Below, piece by piece: positions 11,445-23,959 of a stretch of DNA of 64,000 nt. Made by a program: the position numbers and the translations under genes. Source of the stretch: Mesostigma viride. Its lineage: Eukaryota > Streptophyta > Mesostigmatophyceae > Mesostigmatales > Mesostigmataceae. The stretch is taken from the NCBI GenBank assembly GCA_009746045.1, contig RPFO01000578.1, forward strand, positions 167,501 through 231,500. Reading direction: 5' to 3'. The notes below the pieces were generated by a model, which saw only the letters and a list, made by a program, of their open reading frames with translations, had not been told where the DNA came from and did no database searches. Numbering within the stretch: position 1 is the stretch's first letter; each line of letters begins with the position of its first letter.

Positions 11445-12587
11445 ACAAAATCCCAATAGGATTTCTTATACAGTTATATAATTTATCCTAAACTCTGAAG
11501 CCTTGCCATAGGCCCCTAGTGGGCTGCTTGTGCCCTGATTCTCATACCGGGGTATACGCAGCCGGCAGCCGGCAGCCCTACTAAGACACGCGACGATGAT
11601 AACTTAGCATGCATACAAGCATGTGCACATGGTAACAATAGGAGGCTACAAAACATAGTACGCATTGCCGGTAGGCAGTGTATAGCTCTCACATTGGCTC
11701 ACCCATACATGGCGCGGCCTGACTAAGTTATTAAACATGATGCCGCCTGTTTGCATGCACCCTACACCCATAGGCCATTGGAAGTTGGAAAAGCTACCTC
11801 AGGAGACCCGGGTTCCTCTATAAAAACGAGGACCAGGTTCTTCGTCACCGCTAGGTAGTGCCATCTTGGCTTTCTTTGTATGTTGGTTCCCAGTTTTACC
11901 GCCGGCGGGCCGGCGCAGCTTCCTGTCCGTCCATTTCACATGCGCTCGCTTCTAACGTCCCCTTCTAACTCGATGCCTGCCTGCGCCTGGTCTGTAACGA
12001 CCGTGCCCAAACCCCGCCGACCGCTTGCACTGCCGGCCAAGGTTAAAATGCCACCGCCTCGTGAGAAATGGTCTTTGAATAAGTAGCCCAGGGGAATCGG
12101 GGGCTCTTTCTTCTTTGTCATGATGCGCTTCTCTAGCGCACTATCGAATAATGCAGGATTAGAAAACACGCAAAACAAAGTCAGCTGGCTCGACTGCCGT
12201 GAACTTCATCAACGTTTTGCGGCTCAGCACCTTCACATCGTGTTGCGTACCTACTGCAGGTCTGCAGTCTGCAGCGCATTTGTTACCCGGCCCGCTCTAC
12301 CAGTCTAGTCTACGCATTTGACAGACTGGACTTGCCGAATGCCGGCTGCCCAGTGCTGACCCATTCGTTGTAGGGTCAGAGCTGCACCGCCCCACGCCTT
12401 TTGTTACTTGGGTACGGAACATCGATTTACTCACAAGTTGAAGTTGACTGAAACTGTAGCCCGTCCTCAACAGTTACTATTACTGTAGTACGTCCAACAA
12501 CAGTCTACAAATCTCTGCTGCCCATTGCGTGGCAACAACAACAGCAACAACATAAACATTTGTGCTGGTCAAGCTCACACCGGTATT
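11445..12587. other. Non-coding stretch
   Basis: No gene or element recognised beyond short motif-free ORFs. Confidence 0.4.
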
Positions 12588-12591
12588 TTAA

Positions 12592-14324
12592 TGTTTTTTT
12601 AATTAGAACGCGATATATCGCGTTGTAAGCTTTTTTTAGAACGCGTATAGCACCTAAGGAAAATTTTTTTTCATGGTCATGTATATACTTTCCTGAAAGC
12701 CCATAAATCAAAGGATTTTTTGAGCTACTCAGACCTACAAAATGCTAATTCATTAGAGAGATACACTGGTTTGAATACAGGGGGGTCTGACCATGACCGC
12801 GATTTCTTGACCCTAGGTCACAAGTCATGTGCTTATTCACAAATGGTTCATGAAAAAAATCTGGCTTCTTGCACGAGCTATGGGCAACATATGCAGGCTC
12901 TGTGAAACAAAACTCAGGCCCATTGGGCCACTGGAGCTATTTTTCATTAGCATCACAATTACAACGCAGTACAACGCAGTGGGAAAAATGAGAGCCCTTC
13001 ACAACATGACGCAACGACATGAGCCCCATAAACGGGGCCATAGTGAGCTTGGAGGGTCAAAACGTTGAAAATAGGTGTTGTATAAGTTATACAGCATCAA
13101 ACATGCATCAAACATCATGACTGGATGACCTAATATGACTGAATCAGGCAGCCATAGCCAAAGCATCATCCACTCTCACAACGTGTTGAGCACATGCCTC
13201 GTGGGAACGGAGGTGCTGGGTTTTCATTCCATAACGCGTGCAATACTGAAAGAAAGAGGCACGTGTAATGCAAGGCTTGGATAGGTTGAGTGATCCATGA
13301 GCTTACATGCAGGCAAAGATGACGCTGGAATGCATGCTAGCAAATGGTGGCAAGATGCTAACAACACATGATTATACACCATGATTATGGGCACCTAGCT
13401 GGTCTTCTTGCACAATCAACGCAGTATAAACCATCAACATCCAATCCTCACGATATATGCACGGCTTGACGACGTATACAGCACCTAAATACTGCACAAC
13501 TGCAACCTGCTATGGCTGACATGCAAGCAACGTCGAGTAGGATGGCGGTCTTAGAGAGGCTGGGCAGAGGTCGGTAGAAATAAGTGGAAAACTGGCAGAA
13601 ACTAGGTAGAAACACGATATACTTACGCCTGCAAGCACTATTGAGCCGGTGGCAGAGGCCATTTCCAGGAAAATACAGCATACCGTAGCAATAGCCACGG
13701 TCACGCCTTACGCTATTTGCAGGCACCATCATGCCCGGCGCTACCCAATAAAAGTCTGCACAATTCTCGGTTTAGCCGAGAGTCCGGACGTTCGGAATGA
13801 ATAAACATGTGTTAAGAAGTCGAAACACCATGGAAATACCAAGCATGGTGCCGCAGCAGACCCGAGTCTTGACGTAATAATATGTATGCCGGTTTCCAGG
13901 GTTTCCGCATGAAAGTTGGGTGAGAAACTGGAAAAAACTACGTTTCCTTTGCCCCAGTACCTCAACAAACTCGTAGAAACCTAATTATCAACCTTTGAAC
14001 GCATCATCATGGTCGTGCCACCCAACAGCCACTGAAATTCGCGCGAAAACTGGCGAGATCTACCTGCCGCCATCGCCGTCGTCTTCACCTTCGTCCCGCG
14101 AAAATGCCTGATTTCAGTGGTACATATTTGTTTGCAGCTGTCACAAAAAAAATACCAAAAATACCAGGATTTTTTCTTGAATTCTATGAGATGTTTCTGA
14201 CCTATCTTGAAAGTTTCAGACCAAAAATCGCATGTTTAATAGGTTTGCCACGTGTCAGATTACAACGCGATACATCGCGTTCTAACCCTACAACGCGATG
14301 TATCGCGTTGTAAAAAAACACGGG
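12592..14324. mobile_element. piggyBac-like element, short copy (1.73 kb)
   Basis: The right end is AAAAAAACACGGG followed by TTAA (14325-14328). The left end has TTAA (12588-12591) directly followed by TGTTTTTTTAATTAG, i.e. the terminal CCCG is deleted relative to the long copy. The interior matches the long copy (44786-45056 and 47145-48600) with few substitutions and a 6-bp indel near 13498. It lacks the 2.09-kb central block. Conserved minus-strand ORFs (13448-13732, 13741-13968) have no recognisable motif. Confidence 0.75.
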
Positions 14325-14784
14325 TTAAGTGGGCAACATGAACGCCAGCTGATGAACGCCAGCTGATGTCGCGAGCAAGCAATGTTGATGTTTGTGCAAA
14401 ATCGCCTAGCCTTGACGAGCCGTTGCCCATGATTATTTTTTAAATACTGCATCTGAGGGTCAGGCACTACTATTTTATGTTGATCAGTAAGGTATGTTCT
14501 TGCTGCGATCGGACCATCGCGAGATTTCATTCCCTTGCACCCTGGTTTTTGTCGGGCATTCAGCAGGGCTCTGCTGTGTCGGCGTTTACATTTCGTGGAG
14601 GTGTTAGCATGGCAGCAATGTGCAAACTTTTTGTAAATGCCGGGAATAGTCAACCTTTACTAATAGAAATTGATATTGTGTTATAGTCAGTATATAAGTA
14701 CCGGTTCTGTCTGACGGGGAAACCGGGGAACCCCGGCCGGCATTTAAAGCTTCCAGGTCGACCAGGGCAGCCCGGACAAGTCAC

Positions 14785-14965
14785 AATGGCTTATACCGGT
14801 CGAACGGGGGGGGTTTCCTGCTCTGAACACAGCATACCGGTCGAACGGGGGGGGGTTTCCTGCTTGGCATATAGCATACCGGTCGGCCGGGGGGGGGTTC
14901 CTGCTTGGCATATAGCATACCGGTCGGCCGGGGGGGGCTTACCGGTCGGCCGGGGGGGCACCGGT
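14785..14965. repeat. ~42-bp minisatellite with G-runs
   Basis: Three to four units of CATACCGGTCGGCCGGGGGG followed by TTCCTGCTTGGCATATAG-type sequence, with truncated last units. Confidence 0.85.
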
Positions 14966-14999
14966 ATTTACCGGAGAATTACCGGTTCCGGTACGTTAG

Positions 15000-15600
15000 C
15001 AAAAACACTGACGAAAGACCTTTGACTTCCTATGCGTCACAGCGCAGGATGGCGGCTTAAGAATGCTTGTCACACGATACGATTACAGTAATTAAGGGGA
15101 GGTGTGCCACCAAAACCCCCCAAAACTGGAATACACTTGTTTCAATATGAATTCAATTGAATTATGCCCAGCCATGATTAGGGGCCCTAAATAACATGTT
15201 TAGTGAGTTATCCATGCATTCATTGAAGGTTCTACCCCCAACCACGCGCCGGTATCGCGCTAAAAATAGAAAAAGACGCTAATTAGGGCACAGTATGCCC
15301 CAGCCAATGCACACATCAATTCAGGCCAGCCATGATATTTTCCAAGCAGGTCGTGGGTGGCCAAAAATTAGAGCCACTCACAACCCATATCTGACATGCT
15401 TTAGAATTTTTATGCTCTTGCAAGTACAAAAACGCTGTTTTTCACACATGCCAAAAATAATAAAATACCAAACACATGTGAAATGGGCCAAACATGATAT
15501 TTAAAATTCCATTAGTCATCGACACACACGCTCGCAAAATCTGGCTGCATTTGGACAAGCGGTGTGGAAGTTATGCTCTTTGGCAGCATGCCACCTGGGC
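15000..15600. other. Non-coding spacer
   Basis: No gene or element recognised. Confidence 0.4.
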
Positions 15601-15610
15601 GTCCATTATA

Positions 15611-16008
15611 CTAGTCACTGTCACTATCACTGCCATCATCACAGTCTTCCCCGCAGCAAACTGGGCAGAACCAGTCCCCATCAGGTACGCTGGGCAGGAG
15701 AGGGACCGTGCAGCTCAGGTGGAGCCCCCCATCGCACCCGGGTGTGCTGCACAGCAAGAAAGGGTCATCATCAGATGCATCGGTCTTAGAGCAGCGCAAG
15801 CAAGGGATGTGTGCAGTGTCATCATCATCCTCATTGCTGCCCGCCCCCGCCCCCCCAGTAGCAGCCCCCACACCCCCATAGTGCACCCCCTTGCTGTAGG
15901 TGACCTGGCCCCTCTGGGCATCTACCTTGCCCTCATCCCAGCGATGGCCACGCTTCACATGCCACGCCCGGGCTGCCTCAGCCTTGTACTCTAGCGTCTT
16001 CTTGACCA
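15611..16008 (-). CDS. PHD-finger protein, C-terminal exon
   Basis: After an acceptor (TTACTGAG) the frame reads VKKTLEYKAEAARAWHVKRG, an acidic/Gly linker, then a full C4HC3 PHD finger: CLRC, LLCSTPGCDGGLHLSC, and DWFCPVC; all eight zinc ligands are present with normal spacing. It ends in an acidic tail (DSDSD) and a stop at 15611. PHD fingers bind histone H3 tails. The upstream exon(s) are not identified. It may be a host chromatin protein or the C-terminus of a transposon protein; the pogo-like fragment lies upstream on the same strand. Confidence 0.75.
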
Positions 16009-18199
16009 CTCAGTAACCAAGTTAACACAAATACACTTTACATGCCATCCAACATGCATCAAATACATGCTGAATATGTTATGAAGTACACAGGGTTGGC
16101 CACACACCTCATACCCCTTAACCGTCCCTCGAGCATGGCCAGACTTATAAGCATGTGAATAGCAATAATGATGATGGCACTAAAATGCCTTACCAGCATT
16201 TTCTATGTTTCTCCCAGATTAGAGTGTAAGGTTGATGCCAACCAAGCTAATCAACACAGCAACAACTCCTGAACTGCCCTACCTGAGATGGGCAACAAAC
16301 TGGAACTATGGAGGGCAAGGAACCAAGGAGATCATGGCATACAAAGCTTGCATGCAGTCAACCATGGTTGGCTCAGCACATTGCAGTCTTTTCACATGAT
16401 GATATCAAGGGAAAGCTCAAATAAACCAATGGTGGTAGCTATCTACATGCAGTCACACAAATGCAATATCTCCAACATGATCGTCAATAAAACACTTCCT
16501 CCCCTGCACGATAAAATGGAAAGAAACCATTGGCGGCCCTCCAGCGCATGAGCGCTGTGATGCCGCTGCGAAGAGAGGGTGCGTCACTCTCACACAACAA
16601 GAAGCGTCCATACGCACAACATCCTTGCCAGAACACGTTTTATGAAATGCCTTAAACCTTCCCGAGAAGATATAGGCTTCGACTGAAGCGGCCCTGACCA
16701 CGACGTCAGCGAAAACAATCTAAATCTGCCAGGTATTCGACAACACCACGGCAAGCAACGGCGAGCTAGCTGGCGGAAACTGCCCAAAAAGAACGAAAAA
16801 AACTTCGAACGATGAGCTCATAGAAGAAAGAACTGATAGCACATAACATTCGCGACAAATCTATACCTGTCCCTCGCAGATCCCTCGCCCAGGCGCGCAA
16901 CAACGGCCGTTCTTCCATGGAAGGTTCCGACATGCACTGCGCAGGCCTGAAGAATTACTTACCGAGAATAGCCGAAAATGTAGCAAAAAGCACCAGTTTG
17001 GTTTGGAATTCAATGCTACCGATATTAATGCATCGTTTACGGTCAAAAAGCCCCCCAAAACTGCGAATTCACTGCCGCTATCACGAATTCTATTTTATTC
17101 CGCGCGACCAAAAAATGCAGTTTACCCCCCATGCCGATGGCAGTAAAAGAAAGCAGCGATATTGTAAACCAGCAACTTGCCGCCAAAACCCAACATCATT
17201 AAATCATCGTCTCCAACATTCGAGCATTTTTTTTGCATTTCTCTAGCCCTACATTGCTAGTTTCGCCTAAACGCAGTCGCCATGGCCACTTCCGCAAGGG
17301 ATGCGCGCACCGTGCACCCACTTTTCACTTCACGGCGGTACCGCGAATATTTTTGGCGCCAAAAAATTCGGCGGGCGCACGTCCCCTTAATATGCTCAAA
17401 CCCGGAAAACCGGTTTCGTATATTACAATGTTACCACACAGATTAAAACACTCAATACGGGAAGACTTACACCCAGTAGGCGAGGGATTCGCACTCGAGC
17501 CCACGGGAGAATTACACTCCAGGATTAAGCGATAGTAAATCTGTAGAGCAACGTGGTAAATTACGATACAACAAGGTCCGGATTGCAGGCATAATAGCTC
17601 GTGCCTTGCCTATTTTGTCCCTTTGTCCCCGTCAGTGGCTGCGCCCCGCGCTGCCAACCAGGCATGACGTCAGGTCCGCGGGGACGGGCTTCTCGAACCG
17701 TCTAGAACACATTAAAAGACCAGTACGGCTAGGACTCTCCTGAAAAATATCCAAATGTCCGTGGCAAATGTCCGTAGGTACCATCATCACGTGTGTGCAG
17801 TGCCACTTGGCTGTCCCGTAACCCCCGTTCAGGCGCTAGGTCCGCCTACGGCGCAAAGGCCAAGTTCGTCAGCAAAACCTCTACACTTACTTCCACACGG
17901 ATTGCCTCGGCTGCCAACTATACTCTGGCCTCGGCACTGGCTCCGGATTACGGTCGGCGCCGATCGACGGGGATGCCCGGATGATTTAATACCACAAATG
18001 GCATGTTGCATCCGTGCAACACAACTCCCCCCCCAACAAAAGAGGAGGCTACTCCTGTAGCCGGGACTTATAAATGACTGCAAACATCCATGGTCGCTGT
18101 TGCCTTCCAGGGCATGCAATGTTCCAAGTCACCATCGGTTGGCGATGATTTACGGCGCCGGGCGGTAAGGGCTCGGGCGGTGACCCCCACGAGTGGGGC
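16009..18199. other. Unassigned stretch between the pogo-like fragment and the PHD exon
   Basis: Several short ORFs on both strands without motifs. If the pogo-like and PHD exons belong to one transposon gene, its DDE domain would have to be here; I could not find it. Confidence 0.35.
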
Positions 18200-19190
18200 C
18201 CCCACGGCCTTGCCCACGCAGAGGTGCGGCTGGGCATTGACACCAGTGGACACGCTCAGCCGGCCGACGAACCCTTGCATGGTCGCCATCTTCTCCTCAG
18301 CTGAGCATGCCTGGGACTTCACACATTGGTGCGAAGGCGGGTTGTGAAGCCGTGCCTGAGCCAGAACTTGGTCAAGAAGCCGTTGCTGCACTTGAAAACT
18401 TTCGCGTTCTCGGGGTGAAGCTTGCGCATGGACTTGAACATCATGTTCTGCACAACATGCATTGCACAAACAAATCATTAAAACAGGAAAAGAACAACAT
18501 TTTAGGCAGCAAAAAAGGTTTGTTTGGTGCAGGTAGCTGCTTAAGCCCAACTGATGATCTCGTGACATTGCCCTGCATCATGAGCAATATCTTTCAAATA
18601 AAGGGGGGGCAGCTGGGATATCGCCAAGAAATGAGCAAGACTGCTTGTTTCCAACCCTTCATTCATGATCACCCGTTGCTGGGTGGTTACGCTGCATCAT
18701 GTGGCTGCATGCAACGAAGAAGACCATTACATACTTTCGGCTCTTCCACGTCAAATTCTCACGGGGCCGGGCTGCATACTCATGAAACAATCAAAACTCA
18801 GCAAAGTGCGACATGTACAAAATGCAGCAGGAAAAATACCGACAATTATGATGGAAATAAACTTACGCGCACAAGCGCGCGGTTGACCATGTACCCCTTG
18901 CTCCGATACTCGCGAATCTCAGTGGCCACCTCTTTCTCCACCAAGGGAAACTTGGCCGTAGTAGTCGGGTTTCTGACACGACTTGGGCACTTCTTCCCCG
19001 CCAGCTTGGGGTTGTCTGCTGCAGCCTTGATGGCCGCCTCCTCTGTGAGCATGCGGTTGAAGGTTGAAATCGGGATGGGGGGGTCGCTAGTTTTGCAGGG
19101 CGCTGCGACAATCCGCTCTCGTGAAAGGCGTCCAGAATCTTCCGCTTGGTGCGCACATCCCTGTCAACGTAATTTCATCTCGCGGCGCAC
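18200..19190 (-). pseudogene. pogo/Tigger-like transposase (CENP-B-type HTH), broken
   Basis: Exon A (about 19190-18880): KRKILDAFHESG, a frameshift, then TEEAAIKAAADNPKLAGKK and FPLVEKEVATEIREYRSKGY, a CENP-B-type DNA-binding start, ending at a strong donor GTAAGT. Exon B begins at about 18450 after TTGTGCAG: MFKSMRKLHPENAKVFKCSN, GFLTKFWLRHGFTTRLRTNV, a second frameshift, then SAEEKMATMQGFVGRL. These follow the second HTH of pogo-like transposases ('F.AS.GWL..F..RHGI..R..TN'). No DDE domain could be followed beyond 18200. A domesticated or decayed copy; the frameshifts favour decay. Confidence 0.7.
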
Positions 19191-19237
19191 GGCTTACTTT
19201 TTCGCACTTGTCAGCTGGTTTGTCGGAGTATACTCAG

Positions 19238-19848
19238 TGTTGGAAAAGTAGAGGAAACTAATGGGTTTTACACAATGCCTTGTGCTTGGCCTTGCTACCC
19301 TTTTACCTTGCAGGTGATGAAAGACTGAGCTTGAAGACAATGGAAGAGAGACCAGAAAAAGAGTTTTATTTCATAGGCTTAGAGGTTAGGAAAAGAGTTT
19401 GAATGGAGGTTCAATGGAGGTACAATAGAGGTTCAATAGAGGTTAAATGGAGGTACCTGCGCTTAGGGGGCAGTTTCCTTTTATACCTTTTAGGCTAGGA
19501 AGGATGACATCATCAATGACATCATCACAGAAGCTTGTAGAAACATCCTAGCATATTCCTAGCATATTCCTAGTAGCATATTCCCAGCATATTCTCAGTA
19601 TATTCCAGGAATATTCCTGGCATATTCTTAGAACATTCCTAGAACATTCTAGACATGATCCAATGAGCTGGCATAATAGCTAGATGCCAAGTGTCTACAT
19701 AATAATGTGCCACATAACATGATTAATAAAGTGACACATCTCTTCTCCAGTTCTCCTTGGAGTGACAAGTGTCATGCAATGAGTCTTCAGTCTACCCACT
19801 TGTCATCATGTAAGCCATTACATGTGTCATCATGAGCTAATTCCAACA
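19238..19848. mobile_element. Solo-LTR-like unit (611 bp)
   Basis: Starts TGTTGGAA and ends TTCCAACA, the inverted ends typical of copia LTRs. Interior has AGGTTCAATGGAGG repeats (19395-19460) and TCCTAGCATATTCC-like repeats (19545-19650). No standard 5-bp target duplication (CTCAG on the left, CTTGT on the right). No PBS recognised. Confidence 0.45.
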
Positions 19849-20479
19849 CTTGTCAGCTCATGGACCAAACACTTGTCCACTAGGCCATAGCACCACTTGT
19901 CAATCAAATACGTGATGCTACTAGGCTGACTCAGGTTACAAGTCATCCATGTCCAAGTATAGGCCTATGGCACATGAATATTGATCAGCTCGTTGAGCCC
20001 GATTCATCTAGCTTATCATAGCTATCAAATTCCCAGTCCATATGAAATAAATCCAACAAGAAATAAATCAGGCTGGGATACATTGTGGCCAGGTGGATAT
20101 AATATCCCTAACTGTCCATGTTCCCAAGAAAAGTCCTTATTTTAGGACCAGTTTGAATTCAAAAATATGTGTGCAAACATCAAATTTTGACCCTGGCATT
20201 TTTACCACTGACAGATAACACAATTTTTGAATTTTGGACAAAAACCTGGGTTCAAATAATTACATTTAGTGCCTGAATGGACCCTGGCCCATGGCAGGCC
20301 TCAAACCGCGAATTTGGTCAAAATGAGAATTTAGGACCAATAGGACCAATTAGTGTCAACGCATGACCATGCTATCCACACGGTCCCTTGAGCATCTTAC
20401 AAGCGCTAGGGGACCCTACGAGGCCTTGGGATGGCGGGGCAGCGTATAACAAGGCCATACCCTGCTGTGGCTGCCTCTA
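19849..20479. other. Non-coding stretch
   Basis: AT-rich, no ORF of note; repeated words such as ACTTGTC and AGGACCA. Confidence 0.4.
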
Positions 20480-20590
20480 TATATACGCGTGCTTAACGGT
20501 GTCACAGATGGTGCAGGTAATGCAATATACGGTTGCATGGTTGCTGAGGTTGCCCGGCTTGAACATGGCCCACCCCTTGCGGTAAACTTT
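20480..20590 (-). other. Zinc-finger-like exon fragment
   Basis: One minus-strand frame reads AMFKPGNLSNHATVYCITCT followed by ICDTVKHA, with CxxCxxC-type spacing and a nearby His, reminiscent of BED or GCM-type fingers at transposase N-termini. No other supporting motif. Low confidence. Confidence 0.2.
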
Positions 20591-21679
20591 CTCTAAGCAC
20601 ATGCCAAACCTTCTTTGACATCACGGACATGCTGGCCACCACCCAGCGATGAAAAAACATTGCATTTGCATTGCAACTAACACATGAATGCAGCCAAATC
20701 AAGTTACAGAACAACGTTGTGCTAACATGCAACGCTTTGTGAGCGAATTCAGGGTGCATGTAACACGTAAACCATATTGTATATACTGTCTGAGAACACC
20801 CTGAACGACTGCAGGCCATAGGACCATGGTTTATAACTAACACATGAGTAAAACTGCTCTTACGCATGTGTGTTTTAGCTGCAGCGGACGACGAAGATAG
20901 AGACGTAAAAAATTGTATGACGTAAACCAACTATGTGTGACAGTTATGTGCACAGAGAGCGTCCCCTCTTTTTAGGCATAGCTTACTGACTCAAAACACC
21001 ACGACAGCGTTGCCAGTTACACTCATGATCTAGGGCACCCCGGCACGTACCTGCTACTTATGTCGCCTCATTCCAGATGGTTGCAAAAAAGTCGCTGAAA
21101 TCCGCAGCGAGGTCAGCTTTCCGAGAGCTGAGCGCACCAAAGCTGGCCAACCGGTTCGAAAATGATATAAACCACGCTTGTGCTGCGTTCTAGGTCCAAG
21201 AAATACCGAAAGTGAAGACCTATAAGGTGCGCTCGCTGCCCAGCCTGAACGTCCCTAAAACATGGTCAACAATGGAAATCGGGCAAGAATATCACGGCCC
21301 AGGCGCTCCCATGTCAAATACTCCGTTTATAAACTCCAGACTATAATCAAAATCGTCCACCAAAATTTCCTGGCTTGATTCGCACCACCATTGCTAATAC
21401 ACTAACATGTTTGTGCCAAAATCGACCCTCCGCGAGCAGGCGATCTGCGACCCATTTGTGTTGTGCCGCTGTGCTACAGCGCTACACATAAAAACTTGCG
21501 CAGAAAATTTCACAGCCTTTAAGCATAACTAACGACCTTTCGTTTTTGCTACTGGGCGCCCGAAATGATAAACGCACGTGAAAACGCCGGCCACGATTGT
21601 CAGGTCGCCATATCCACCTCAGATCATTCCCGCACCCACTTTTTCGCTCCAAAATCGGTTATATTTTTGGTCGAGGTAC

Positions 21680-21815
21680 CTACTTTCCCGCCATTATACC
21701 CGGTACCCGGGTACGGAATCCGGGTACCATGTGCCGGTACCACGGGTCGGGTACATCATGCCGGGTACGGTCCACATGGGGTACGGTCCATATAGTGACC
21801 CCCCCCCCGGTACCT
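21680..21815. repeat. GGTACC/GGGTAC-dense low-complexity patch
   Basis: Dense, irregular repetition of GGTACC, CCGGGTAC and GTACGGTCCA words over about 135 bases. Confidence 0.7.
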
Positions 21816-21830
21816 CGGTTATAGTAAATT

Positions 21831-21867
21831 GGTCCTTAATTTAGGACTTTGTCCTAAATTAAGGACC
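21831..21867. repeat. Perfect 17-bp hairpin with 3-nt loop
   Basis: GGTCCTTAATTTAGGAC, loop TTT, then its exact reverse complement GTCCTAAATTAAGGACC. Confidence 0.97.
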
Positions 21868-23043
21868 GTGGGAGGCTTAACATAACACCCCCGCCTTAGC
21901 CACATGGGCACAATGCAAAAGATGTCTGGGTAGGTGGAATCTCAACACCCCCCATAGTCACATGCTCGTAGCATGCCGTCCAGTTGCTGGCATGGTGCAA
22001 CTGAAAATGAAGATGCCGTCCTCGTGAAATGCTTGATTGAAGCTCCAACATGCGGTCATGAGCCGCAGTACCGCCACTGATCCCCCCCCCCGGCAACGCG
22101 AATGAGTGTCCTACCATAGCAGCAACGCACTAGCTGCCCATCCTGGATGGCTGATACCCAACCCTTAGTTGGAAAAAGTGCTCTAGATGCGACATTCCCC
22201 CCTCACTCAAAGCGGCTGCCCATGGACACAATAGGGCCACACAGTCCCACACATATAATACGGCAACACATGCCAACAAAGAAAGTCCCTATGAGCTATA
22301 ACCCAAACGGTATAGAGGTAGGGTAACGGCAACAACACGTGCTGTACACACGCGGAGCAACAGAACATACGCCATCTCACAAAATAAATGACACCAACAT
22401 CACGTTTTACGCCAAATAAACGGGGTGAGCAAACAAACATATTGGCAACAAATGCCACACAAACAACGTACAATACAACCTTCAACGCAAAACACAGTGG
22501 CCATAACAGATAAACGCGCTTCATAGCAAAGAAAACAGGACGTGCAAAACATTACCGCCACAAAGGCGAACACAAGCAACGATCACGTCGTCACGATTCA
22601 CAAATGAATGCCCGAGAGTAAACATTACGTCCGACATTACAGGCTATGCCGACATGCACAGCCACATTCGACACAAAGGACGTAAGCATTTGCATACAAG
22701 CAATGCTCTCAGCACAAAACAAAACAACACACGCTCACAGGCTTTTTAACTTACGATAACAAGTCGTAGACGACGATACAACGGCGCTTAACTACGCCGC
22801 AGACCAGTGCCACAAATAGCGTGCAAAAACTCTGGATATACACTCCAGGTACGTAGAAAACGTCTCGTGGGAACAGTACCAAAATGCTTGGGCCATTGCC
22901 ATTGAACGCATGGCAAAATAAACACATAATTGCTGGGAGAACACAAAGAAAGAACCAGAAAACGCAGGCTTACGGCGCTTCACAATTTCCAGCAAACACG
23001 ACACAAAAGTCGACATACAAGTTAATTTCCCACAGACAAAACA

Positions 23044-23346
23044 TTAGGGTAACCTATAGGAGTGGGGTCTGTGCATCCTGCATGGGCGACAATTTCCAAG
23101 GGTCGTTGCAGCTAGCGCAATTGCAAATGCCATAGCCTGGCCGAACACCGTAAACTGACCGACGTGATGCCTTGGCAGCATTTTGCACCCGAGTGGACCG
23201 TTGGTGCTTGACAGCACGGTGGCTGACAGGTCGCTGTCCACGTCGTTGTCGGCTCGCTCGAGGCCTTGCGCCAGCACCGGACTTGGCAGTCCAGGACTTG
23301 GAAAAATTTTTATTTTGCAGCTTGGTCGATTTCGCCCTCGCGCCAC
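23044..23346 (-). other. Possible exon fragment, unassigned
   Basis: An open minus-strand frame of 100 codons; in a second frame the sequence CNCASCNDPW appears. No family recognised. Could be an upstream exon of a zinc-finger transposase-like gene together with 20480-20590, but this is not established. Confidence 0.2.
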
Positions 23347-23368
23347 GAATTTGTTCCCCCTCAGTTAG

Positions 23369-23874
23369 TGTCAGAAGTATCGATACACCTGCTTAGCAAA
23401 AGTTAATAGTTTGGTCAAAGTATTTACGTTTGTGGCAGGGAATAGATGATCAGACTAGACTACAAGCCTGAGATTGGACGGACATGACTTCCGTCAAGGA
23501 ATAATTAGTCCTTGTACCAGCTTGAGATTAGCTACTTGGACATTTTTGTCGTGATTAGGCCATGTGCTGAACACAACGTACAGTGGCAGCTAGTGCATTC
23601 CTGTTCACTCACTTTGCGTGTACCTTTACATCCGCATACGTACTTTGCGCAAGACCTTGCGCAAGTTACCTTCGGGAAGCTTCGGAAGAGTCTGTCCGAA
23701 TGCATAAATTGATGAGACCTCTCTTCCTGTTGTATCCATCCATCGTATACTCTCACACACGCACTGCTTCCAGCAGCTGGTCCTCTGGCCGAGGGCCTGA
23801 GTCCTACATTCTGTGACGTGAACTTAATCCTAAAGTATTAAGTTGATTAATGAAGATTGTTTACTTTCTCGACA
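23369..23874 (+). repeat. Probable 5' LTR of a copia element (506 bp)
   Basis: Begins TGTCAGAAG and ends CTCGACA (TGTC/GACA inverted ends). The next bases, TGGTATCGGCCGC at 23875, resemble the TGGTATCAGAGC primer site complementary to initiator tRNA-Met used by plant copia elements. No 3' partner seen. Confidence 0.6.
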
Positions 23875-23891
23875 TGGTATCGGCCGCTTTG
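23875..23891 (+). promoter_or_regulatory. Primer-binding-site-like sequence of the copia element
   Basis: TGGTATCGGCCGC directly follows the LTR end; the first seven bases match the tRNA-iMet-type primer site, the rest does not. Confidence 0.45.
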
Positions 23892-23959
23892 TGCGTCTTT
23901 CGCCTTGCGCGCGCACCGTGAAGAACGGCCCTTTTTCGCGGTCCCGCGGCATGCTGGAG

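Larger units (their letters stand above)
20600..23040. other. Unassigned non-coding stretch
   Basis: No convincing gene. Contains a GGTACC-dense patch (21680-21815), a perfect hairpin (21831-21867) and G/C homopolymer runs (21800, 22083). Short minus-strand ORFs (22207-22524, 22792-23016) show no motif. Confidence 0.4.

Noticed and set aside
11179-11491. ORFs across the G-rich and T19 stretch at 11.3-11.45 kb
   Set aside because: Low-complexity translation without motif.
17455-17540. tRNA-like T-arm word (GTGCGAATCCC) on the minus strand
   Set aside because: No acceptor stem or anticodon arm could be folded around it.
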